A DNA stretch of 5,728 nucleotides, taken from positions 1 through 5,728 of the forward strand of contig CAKTTL010000141.1 of assembly GCA_934615235.1 (NCBI GenBank), read 5' to 3'. Made by a program: the position numbers and the translations under genes. How positions within the stretch are numbered: position 1 is the first letter of the stretch; each line of letters opens with the position of its first letter. This document shows positions 1 through 5,273 of this stretch, one piece after another. Source of the DNA: an uncultured Clostridia bacterium. Lineage in GTDB: Bacteria; Bacillota; Clostridia; Christensenellales; Aristaeellaceae. Below the pieces are notes generated by a model. It saw only the letters and a list, made by a program, of their open reading frames with translations, did not search any database and was not told the DNA's origin.

Positions 1-2
1 GA

Positions 3-45
3 TAAGGCTCAAAAACGCCGTATTTTCAGCACTTTTTGAGCCTTA
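3..45. repeat. 13-bp perfect inverted repeat beside the recombinase break
   Basis: TAAGGCTCAAAAA at 3-15 is the exact reverse complement of TTTTTGAGCCTTA at 33-45, leaving a 17-base loop. It lies about 25 bases beyond the point where homology of the neighbouring recombinase stops. The A and T runs are inside the stem rather than after it, so it does not have the usual layout of an intrinsic terminator in either direction. It may be a terminal or subterminal hairpin of an inserted mobile element whose body lies left of the window. The repeat is seen directly; the element-end role is inferred. Confidence 0.6.
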
Positions 46-346
46 ATGTTTTTAGTCCTATTATTACAGCCTCGTCCGCATAGATTCCCGCCAACACCCA
101 GCCAGGGTGCGACGAGATATAGTCTGTATAGTAATTCTTCTGCAGTTCATAAGAGGTAAGCTGCTCATCATTATCAGTAGAAACTCGGACATAGGCCGCA
201 ACGCGCAGAATTGTGTTTTTTCCCTCCAGCGCCTCTGTCGGCTTTGCAGGGATGACCTCTACTTCTGCGGTATCGGCGCCTTTATAGCGGTCGCAGATTC
301 TTTGTTTGCGTTCTACCGCTGCTGTCTGCTTTTCACTCATAATCAT
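26..346 (-). pseudogene. Truncated serine recombinase, N-terminal fragment
   Basis: This is the beginning of a resolvase/invertase-type serine site-specific recombinase, an enzyme that cuts and rejoins DNA through a serine-DNA intermediate. The ATG at 344-346 is preceded by a GAGGAAG ribosome site and lies 10 bases after the upstream ATPase stop, so the two genes are probably cotranscribed and translationally linked. Earlier in-frame starts would overlap the ATPase gene and lack this signal. After about 45 variable residues comes the catalytic strand AAYVRVSTD, with the nucleophile predicted at Ser56, then a helix and WVLAGIYADE at about 83-92. Family members normally continue with a GISGT-like motif, but here 14 unrelated residues follow and then a TGA. 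No other frame between 1 and 70 restores the motif. The rest of the catalytic domain, the recombinase domain and the zinc ribbon are absent, so the product should be inactive. Disruption by insertion is the best explanation; deletion or rearrangement is possible. Confidence 0.8.
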
Positions 347-356
347 GACGGCTTCC

Positions 357-1352
357 TCATTTTGCTTCTTTTTCTTCTGCCTTGGGTGTAAGACTCCAGT
401 ACCATTGCCGCATCTTCCGATAACATCGAACGCCCAGTTCTTTCTTGGCCACTTCCGCAGTCCTCTGCCCAATTCCTTCGTCGCTCAATCGGATATAGAC
501 TTCCTTGGAGCGCATGTCGCCCCGTTCCAGGAGCGTCTTGATCAGGTACGCAGCTTTTTCTGTCTTGCTTTCAAACTGGATCGGCTCCGCTTTCTGAGCC
601 GGATGCTTTGCAGCGCGGCATTCAAGCCACTGAAAGCCCGCTTCCGCAGTGATGGAAAAACGAATTTCTCCATCCGACGGTGCGAGACTGTTTTTAATTT
701 GTCGAACAATTCGGATATCACTGTCTTCTGCATCTCGCTCCACCTGCAGAACGCTCCTTGCCGCCGCAACGACGTCGATACTGCCCAGGCTGCGATACAG
801 TCCCTTTGACCCTTCCTTCTTATTCAAATGCCCGATCAGCACGATTGCGCAGTCGTATACAGACGCCCACATTCCCAACCGACGCATCAGCCTTCTTGCT
901 CTGCCTGTAATCTGAAGATCGGAATCATTCCCCAGATACGCCTGGATTGGATCAATAACGACCAGCTTAGGCCGAAATTCCATCATCGCCTGCCGAATTC
1001 TTTCGTCATCCAGCGTAAGACCGCCGTATACTTCTTCATTAATATAAGCGACGTTCCGGCAGTCTGCTCCGCACTGTTCCAATCTGGGCTTGATTGTATC
1101 CGCCACGCCATCCTCAGAGCACTGATAGATAATCCGCTGCGGCCGTCCCAATGGGCATCCGTCCGGAGTCACGCCTCCCGTTGACAGCTCGGCGATCAGG
1201 CGCATCATCATCGTGGACTTGCCGTCCCCGGGATCACCCTGCAAAAGAGTGATCTTGCCGCTTGCTATGAACGGATACCATAGCCAATGCACGGCAGCCG
1301 CCCTCACGTCGCTGTATAATGTCAGCAATCCCGTACTTTCGGTTTCGATCAT
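357..1352 (-). CDS. RepA/RecA-like AAA family ATPase
   Basis: This 331-residue P-loop ATPase resembles the RepA-helicase/RecA-fold group (AAA_25 type) found in plasmids, prophages and integrative elements. Visible motifs are Walker A GDPGDGKST (39-47), a Walker B strand KLVVIDP (129-135), a VLIGHLNKK segment (171-179) matching the RecA-fold sensor region, and a conserved SLGSIDVVAAARS block (188-200). Residues about 262-325 look like a winged-helix DNA-binding tail. Known relatives act as replicative helicase or DNA-loading ATPases; a role in replicating or moving this element is inferred. The ATG at 1350-1352 has purine-rich AGAAGGG and AGAAAGG stretches upstream. A TATAAT -10 and two palindromic operators lie just upstream. 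It leads an operon with the broken recombinase 10 bases downstream. The gene itself looks intact. No primase domain is seen, so the name helicase is less secure than the ATPase call. Confidence 0.85.
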   Translation of the reverse strand: MIETESTGLLTLYSDVRAAAVHWLWYPFIASGKITLLQGDPGDGKSTMMMRLIAELSTGGVTPDGCPLGRPQRIIYQCSEDGVADTIKPRLEQCGADCRNVAYINEEVYGGLTLDDERIRQAMMEFRPKLVVIDPIQAYLGNDSDLQITGRARRLMRRLGMWASVYDCAIVLIGHLNKKEGSKGLYRSLGSIDVVAAARSVLQVERDAEDSDIRIVRQIKNSLAPSDGEIRFSITAEAGFQWLECRAAKHPAQKAEPIQFESKTEKAAYLIKTLLERGDMRSKEVYIRLSDEGIGQRTAEVAKKELGVRCYRKMRQWYWSLTPKAEEKEAK

Positions 1353-1394
1353 GCCCTTTCTGCCCTTCTGTCTGCTTTGATTTTCTGCATTTAT

Positions 1395-1423
1395 ATTATA
1401 ACGGATAGACGCAGATTTGACTG
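1395..1423 (-). promoter_or_regulatory. Promoter of the ATPase-recombinase operon
   Basis: On the minus strand a consensus TATAAT lies at 1395-1400. At 17-bp spacing the -35 position (1418-1423) reads CAGTCA, which matches the consensus at only three of six bases. Transcription should begin near 1388, about 36 bases before the ATPase ATG. The poor -35 box overlaps the first palindromic operator by two bases, so the promoter may need an activator or be blocked by a repressor bound there. Confidence 0.6.
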
Positions 1424-1440
1424 CTACCTGCCAGGTAGCA
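1422..1440. promoter_or_regulatory. Palindromic operator 1
   Basis: TGCTACCTGCCAGGTAGCA is a perfect palindrome of two 9-base arms around a central C at 1431. It abuts the -35 region of the minus-strand ATPase promoter, with its centre near -43 relative to the predicted start. It shares its arm sequence with the palindrome at 1450-1474. The helix-turn-helix protein encoded at 1609-1950 is the obvious candidate to bind it, though this is inferred from proximity. Confidence 0.7.
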
Positions 1441-1449
1441 CGTTATCCA

Positions 1450-1474
1450 TTTTGCTACCTGGTAGGTAGCAAAA
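1450..1474. promoter_or_regulatory. Palindromic operator 2
   Basis: Arms TTTTGCTACCT (1450-1460) and AGGTAGCAAAA (1464-1474) are perfect reverse complements around GGT. The core GCTACCT/AGGTAGC is that of operator 1, but the two inner arms are separated by three bases, as they are there (GCC). The centre at 1462 is 31 bp from that of operator 1, about three helical turns, so proteins bound at both would face the same side of the DNA. No T tract follows on either strand, so it is unlikely to be a terminator. Confidence 0.7.
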
Positions 1475-1539
1475 CAGCCTTAGACAACATGACAGATGGA
1501 GGCGCATGGCTTTGCGGTCTTAGAAACTCACACACTCGG

Positions 1540-1568
1540 TTGTCATGTCTATCCCCATAAGCGATAAT
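1540..1568 (+). promoter_or_regulatory. Promoter of the XRE regulator
   Basis: TTGTCA (1540-1545) and GATAAT (1563-1568) are separated by 17 bp, each with five of six consensus bases. The predicted start near 1575 leaves a leader of about 34 bases before the ATG at 1609. The -35 box lies in TGTCATGT (1541-1548), whose reverse complement ACATGACA occurs at 1487-1494. The operator pair is more than 60 bp upstream, so simple promoter occlusion by it is unlikely here. Confidence 0.6.
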
Positions 1569-1608
1569 CGAATCAGTCTTATGCAGGTTTGGATGAAGGA
1601 GAAAAGGC

Positions 1609-1950
1609 ATGCCTATTGATTATGAAACGCTGGGCAAACGCATCGCTAATGCCCGAAAGCAGGCTGGGATTACACAGGAGGCTCTCGTTGAACAGCTCAA
1701 TATGACCCGAAAGCACATCAGCGTCATCGAAGCAGCCATTGGACGCCCCAGTCTGGAGACACTGGTTGACATCGCGAATGCTCTGAACGTGTCTCTTGAC
1801 GATCTGCTCGTCGACAGCTTAACGCATTCCGCTTCCACCGCTGATTCAGAGATTCATCGCTTACTCTTGGATTGCAATGCGGTCGAACAGGAGATTCTTA
1901 CTCGAATGGTAAAAGAACTGAAAGCCATTTTGTATGGTTTGGGAGTCTGA
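1609..1950 (+). CDS. XRE/Cro-family helix-turn-helix transcriptional regulator
   Basis: This 113-residue DNA-binding regulator has an HTH_3 domain at about residues 7-65. The helix-turn-helix is visible in GITQEALVEQLNMTRKHISV followed by the IEAAIGRPSLETLVDIANALNVSLDDLL segment typical of the family. The remaining 45 residues, after a Ser/Thr-rich linker, form a probable helical tail (HRLLLDCNAVEQEILTRMVKELKAIL) that may serve dimerisation. The ATG at 1609 has AAGGAG at 1596-1601, seven bases upstream. The gene is transcribed away from the ATPase operon and faces the palindromic operators, a layout common for the control switch of a mobile element. Whether it represses or activates the ATPase promoter cannot be decided from sequence. 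No peptidase domain or other effector domain is seen. Confidence 0.9.
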   Translation: MPIDYETLGKRIANARKQAGITQEALVEQLNMTRKHISVIEAAIGRPSLETLVDIANALNVSLDDLLVDSLTHSASTADSEIHRLLLDCNAVEQEILTRMVKELKAILYGLGV

Positions 1951-1975
1951 TTTCGTAACTCATTAACTACATAAC

Positions 1976-2044
1976 AAAAAAACCTGCATGAGTCACAGCT
2001 GCACCTTGGGATAATTCCGAGGTGCTGTCTGTGGTCTATGCAGG
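1976..2044 (-). terminator. Long hairpin with T7 tract, second terminator or structured RNA
   Basis: The pairing is nested: CCTGCAT (1983-1989) with ATGCAGG (2038-2044), CACAG (1994-1998) with CTGTG (2029-2033), GCACCT (2001-2006) with AGGTGC (2020-2025), and an inner GGA/TCC (2009-2011 with 2016-2018) closing a TAAT loop. On the minus strand the 62-base hairpin is followed by seven Ts (complement of 1976-1982). No T tract follows on the plus strand, so it serves minus-strand transcripts coming from the ATPase/nuclease gene. Its length and interior bulges are unusual for a simple terminator. Confidence 0.65.
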
Positions 2045-2050
2045 CAAACG

Positions 2051-2080
2051 AAAAAACCTCCGCAGCAATCGCCGCGGAGG
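2051..2080 (-). terminator. Intrinsic terminator of the AAA-ATPase/PD-(D/E)XK gene
   Basis: Read on the minus strand, CCTCCGCGGC pairs with GCTGCGGAGG through ten pairs (one G-U) around a GATT loop. Six Ts follow directly (complement of 2051-2056). It begins 8 bases after the stop codon of the gene ending at 2089. Confidence 0.9.
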
Positions 2081-2088
2081 AATCAATT

Positions 2089-3780
2089 TCATCTATGCAG
2101 TTTTTCAAAGCAGACACGACAGCGCTTTTTCCAGAAGGCGATGCCGAACGCCGTGATGTTCTCTCGCCCCTCGTTACGCAGGCGTTCATCGTAGTGCTTT
2201 TCCTTGATCTGCGCCATTGCCGCCTGGCATGCGCTTTCCATGCCCGCCAGCGTCGGCGAATACTTCACCTCGATGACCATGCCCGCGTCAGGATCCTCCG
2301 GCTCGATGAGAATATCGCTGAAGCCTTCTCCGGATTCCACGTTGGACAGAATCAGCCAGTTCGGCTCGCTCCTGAGAAGCCCCAGCAGCAGGCCGTGATA
2401 GAAGTTTTCCTTCTGATCGTCCTTGGCCTTCGTGTCCAGGATGCTGATCATCTTGCCAAGGATGATCGTCAGCCGCCGCTGAATCTCTTCGGCGTTGCCG
2501 TCCAGAAACGCCTGACAGAACGCCTGCATGGGCTTCTCGTCCCGGACGACGGTATTCTTGAACCATTCCTGAATCTGGAATACGAACACCTCCCGCACCT
2601 CGCGGTTGGGAATAATCAGTTTATACACGCCGCGTTCGACGCGCCCCGCCTGCGTCAGATACCCCGTCGTGAACAGCACGCTCCACAGGTTGTCGATGCT
2701 GTTGTCGACCTCGCCGTAGGTCAGCTCCAGCCGAACCGCCTTCTCGATGGCCTCCCCGGCAATGAGCCGCTCGATCTCATCCTGCGTGGTTTTGTCCGCC
2801 TTGTCCACAAAGCGCTTCACCAGATCGTTCCCGCTGGAGTTGATCCAGAACGCCTGCGGCTCGGCTTGCGGATTCGCCAGCAGCTTTTTGGCATAGTTGA
2901 TCACATCCCACGGGCAATAGACATCTGCGTTGCCAAAGCGATACCCGTCGTACCACGCTTTCATTACAGGCGCAGCGGCTTCTCGGTCGTAATACTGCAA
3001 AAGCTCCTGTACTTCCGCTTCCGTAAACCCAAACTGCTCGTCGTGTTCCACGTCGATAATGGAATTCACGTCGAAGTTGTTCAGTCCCGTGAAGATGCTC
3101 TCCTTCGATACCCGCAGGCATCCCGTCAGCACCGCAAACTGCAAGAAATCGTTCGTCTTGAGCGCCCGGCTGAACAAGCTACGGATCAGCGCAACCATCT
3201 CCTTGTAATAGCCGTGCTGGAACGCCTTGTCCAAAGGTACATCATATTCGTCGATGAGGAGAATTACCTTCTGGCCGTAGTGCTGATACAGCAGGCTGGA
3301 GAGCATCTTGAGACTTTTCTGCACGTCATCCAGAGTGTCCTGTTCTCTCAGGAAACGTTCGAACGAATATTTATCATCTTCCGCTATCTGCTCACTCTGC
3401 ATCAAAAAGCTGAGTCGAGAAATCTCCGCCCGCAGAATGTCACGCAATTTCCCATAGGCATTTTCAAATGTAAGTCCATCCACATCCTTCAGTGAGACGA
3501 ACACCACCGGGAACTTGCCCATATACGCCTCGCACAGCTCTTTCTCTTCGGAGATCGCCAGCCCGTCAAACAGCGTCTTATCTGTGCCGATCTCAAAAAA
3601 GGACTTCAGCATGCTCATGTTCAGCGTCTTGCCGAAGCGCCGCGGACGCGTGAAGAGGTTCACTTCTCCCCAATTCTTGAGCAGGTCAATAATCAATCTC
3701 GTTTTGTCAACATAATAGAAGTCTTCCCTGCGGAGCTTCTCAAAACTGTCGATGCCCACCGGTAGCTTTTTCCGTTCCAT
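2089..3780 (-). CDS. AAA-ATPase-like / PD-(D/E)XK nuclease-like protein
   Basis: This 563-residue protein has the two-part layout of the AAA-ATPase-like plus DUF1703/PD-(D/E)XK family, which is often present in many copies in gut anaerobes and whose function is poorly known. The N-terminus LPVGIDSFEKLRREDFYYVDKT is characteristic. A P-loop-like RPRRFGKTLN (45-54, Lys51), a Walker B strand ILLIDEYDVPL (173-183) and a family sensor block beginning VLTGCLRVSKESIFTGLNN (218 onward) follow. Near the C-terminus, SDILI (Asp489) and VIEVKYS (Glu504, Lys506) match the nuclease core, so both the ATPase and nuclease-like motifs look intact. The length is about normal for the family. The ATG at 3778-3780 is preceded by AAAGGAGGGAGG. 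It is a single-gene transcript with its own promoter and a strong terminator. Nuclease activity or a role in defence is not established by the sequence; the fold assignment is firmer than any function. Confidence 0.9.
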   Translation of the reverse strand: MERKKLPVGIDSFEKLRREDFYYVDKTRLIIDLLKNWGEVNLFTRPRRFGKTLNMSMLKSFFEIGTDKTLFDGLAISEEKELCEAYMGKFPVVFVSLKDVDGLTFENAYGKLRDILRAEISRLSFLMQSEQIAEDDKYSFERFLREQDTLDDVQKSLKMLSSLLYQHYGQKVILLIDEYDVPLDKAFQHGYYKEMVALIRSLFSRALKTNDFLQFAVLTGCLRVSKESIFTGLNNFDVNSIIDVEHDEQFGFTEAEVQELLQYYDREAAAPVMKAWYDGYRFGNADVYCPWDVINYAKKLLANPQAEPQAFWINSSGNDLVKRFVDKADKTTQDEIERLIAGEAIEKAVRLELTYGEVDNSIDNLWSVLFTTGYLTQAGRVERGVYKLIIPNREVREVFVFQIQEWFKNTVVRDEKPMQAFCQAFLDGNAEEIQRRLTIILGKMISILDTKAKDDQKENFYHGLLLGLLRSEPNWLILSNVESGEGFSDILIEPEDPDAGMVIEVKYSPTLAGMESACQAAMAQIKEKHYDERLRNEGRENITAFGIAFWKKRCRVCFEKLHR

Positions 3781-3842
3781 ACGTCCGCCTCCCTCCTTTG
3801 AGCAGTCCTCACGCTTGCATTGCCTTACCAGGTACCATTTTC

Positions 3843-3871
3843 ATTTTACCTCAAAACCCGCGCTTTATCAA
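3843..3871 (-). promoter_or_regulatory. Promoter of the AAA-ATPase/PD-(D/E)XK gene
   Basis: On the minus strand, TTGATA (3866-3871) and TAAAAT (3843-3848) are 17 bp apart, each with five of six consensus bases. Transcription should start near 3836, giving a leader of about 56 bases. The promoter lies just downstream of the terminator of the preceding recombinase gene, so the gene appears to be independently transcribed. A palindrome-like sequence containing TACCAGGTA (3826-3834, plus strand) covers the predicted start. Confidence 0.7.
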
Positions 3872-3892
3872 GTTTCGCCGGCAGATATAACG

Positions 3893-3948
3893 AAAAAAGC
3901 CGCCGATTCCATTTCCCCTTTCGAGTACTTTGATAAAAAATCGGCGGC
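3893..3948 (-). terminator. Intrinsic terminator after the serine recombinase
   Basis: On the minus strand GCCGCCGATT (from 3948-3939) pairs perfectly with AATCGGCGGC (from 3908-3899), followed by six Ts (complement of 3893-3898). The stem is ten pairs, GC-rich at the base, but the loop is 30 bases, longer than usual. It starts 28 bases past the recombinase stop. The adjoining GGCGGCCGGCGGC (3943-3955) offers a second copy of the same arm. Confidence 0.75.
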
Positions 3949-3976
3949 CGGCGGCTCAGGCGCACCGCTTACACAT

Positions 3977-5227
3977 TTACGCAGACACGCGCTGCGTCCA
4001 CTTTTGAACGCTCACCGCTCCATTTTCAAGATGAACGGCCTGCACTTCCCGCAAAAATCGCTCCGTGCCAAATTCTTCCGCTCCCTTCCATTCCCAGCCG
4101 AGCGCATCGGATATTCCGCGCAGCAGTTCCTCTTCCGCAACCGACGTATTCCTGCAGCCGTTTCCAGCCTTCCCCTTCTGACGCTCCCTACAGTTCCACA
4201 CCTTATGATAAACCGGAGCGCCGTCTGCCGTTCCTCCGGAAAGCGTTCTGCGCTTATAGGGCGCGCCGCATTTTGCGCAGAACACCTTCCCATAAAGAAA
4301 ATGCGTCGCCGGCGTCTTTTTGTACACGCCGGAAATTCGGTCGCGCTTGCGCGCGTCCAGCACGGCCTGGGCCTTTTCCCATGTTTTTCGGTCGATGATT
4401 CCCTCGTGCGTATCCCGCCAGTAATAGGTCTGATACTGTGCGTTCGGATCCGGCTTCTTCGTCAGATAGTGCTGCGGCGGACGCTTTTGCAGCATCCGAT
4501 CCCCCACATAGATCTCGTTGTCCACAATGGACTGAATGCTGGAAGCGGAGAACGCCGTGCTTCCGCGCATCCGCTTTCCACCCGCCGCCGTAATTGCCTC
4601 GGCGATCTTCTGATAGCCCATTCCCTGGTTGAACAGTTCAAACGCCATTCTGACGATCCACGCATCCTCGTTGGGCGTCAGCACGCCGTTCACTTCGTCG
4701 TAGCCCAGCACGCGCCGGTTTCCCATATGGTGAATTCCCTGAGCGAATCGTTTCTCGTAGCCCCAGCGGATGTTCTGCGAGATGGAGCGGCTCTCGTCCT
4801 GAGCGATGGCGGCCATCATGGAGAAGATCATCTCGGAGGAAGCGTCCAGCGAGCTGAGCCGCTCCTTCTCGAAGCGCACCTCGACGCCCTTGGAGCGCAG
4901 CTGCTGGACATAGACCTGACAGTCTACCACGTTGCGCGAAAAACGGGAAATGCTCTTTACGAGGATCAGGTCGATCTTTCCCTCCATCGCGTCCGCGATC
5001 ATCCGCATGAACTCCGGCCGCTTCGCCGCGCCAGTGGCCGAGACGCCGCCATCGGCGTAGATCCCGGCCAGCACCCATTCGTCGTTTCGCTCGATGTAAC
5101 TCCGATAATAGCTCACCTGCGTTTCGAAGCTCTCCTCCTGGCTCTTCATGTCGGTGCTGACGCGGCAGTAGGCTGCCACCCGCTTTTTGCTCCGCTGGTG
5201 GATGCTGGGAATGTGACGGATTTTCAT
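3977..5227 (-). CDS. Serine site-specific recombinase, complete
   Basis: This 416-residue member of the large serine recombinase/resolvase family probably catalyses excision or integration of a mobile element. The N-terminal catalytic domain (about 15-155) shows VAAYCRVSTD with the nucleophile predicted at Ser24 and Arg22 beside it, WVLAGIYADGGVSATG (51-66), and LVKSISRFSRN (89-99) with the active-site arginines. A recombinase domain follows (about 165-295; NRRVLGYD, then EIYVGDRMLQKR). A zinc ribbon has CAKC (317-320), Cys346 and Cys358. The long coiled-coil seen in many large serine integrases is not evident, and the protein is shorter than the common 450-600 residues. The ATG at 5225-5227 has AGAAAGG upstream at rather long spacing. 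It lies 46 bases after the stop of the preceding recombinase-like gene, probably in the same operon, and ends at a terminator. It may act together with that partner. It appears intact. Confidence 0.92.
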   Translation of the reverse strand: MKIRHIPSIHQRSKKRVAAYCRVSTDMKSQEESFETQVSYYRSYIERNDEWVLAGIYADGGVSATGAAKRPEFMRMIADAMEGKIDLILVKSISRFSRNVVDCQVYVQQLRSKGVEVRFEKERLSSLDASSEMIFSMMAAIAQDESRSISQNIRWGYEKRFAQGIHHMGNRRVLGYDEVNGVLTPNEDAWIVRMAFELFNQGMGYQKIAEAITAAGGKRMRGSTAFSASSIQSIVDNEIYVGDRMLQKRPPQHYLTKKPDPNAQYQTYYWRDTHEGIIDRKTWEKAQAVLDARKRDRISGVYKKTPATHFLYGKVFCAKCGAPYKRRTLSGGTADGAPVYHKVWNCRERQKGKAGNGCRNTSVAEEELLRGISDALGWEWKGAEEFGTERFLREVQAVHLENGAVSVQKWTQRVSA

Positions 5228-5273
5228 TTCAATCGCCTGCCTTTCTGTAAACCAAAGCGAACAGTGTAATGCT

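Noticed and set aside
347..472. N-terminal extension of the truncated recombinase
   Set aside because: It would overlap the end of the ATPase gene, whereas the ATG at 344-346 has a good ribosome site and ordinary operon spacing.
1450..1474. Hairpin read as a terminator
   Set aside because: The A and T runs are part of the stem and no T tract follows; a related palindrome lies 31 bp away beside a promoter, so an operator is more likely.
1983..2044. Long imperfect palindrome as an integron attC site
   Set aside because: I see no matching GTTRRRY/RYYYAAC core sites at its ends, and a T7 tract follows on the minus strand, which fits a terminator better.
2035..2100. 9-bp direct repeat TCTATGCAG (2035-2043 and 2092-2100) as a target-site duplication
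   Set aside because: The sequence between the copies is only a terminator with no element, and one copy is an arm of the long hairpin while the other lies in coding sequence.
2038..3495. A 485-codon open frame on the plus strand
   Set aside because: It is antisense to the well-supported AAA-ATPase/PD-(D/E)XK gene, has no recognisable domain, and its His/Arg/Leu-rich composition is typical of a shadow frame.
3752..5269. A 505-codon open frame on the plus strand
   Set aside because: It covers the complete serine recombinase in antisense, has no ribosome site or domain, and shows the composition of a shadow frame.
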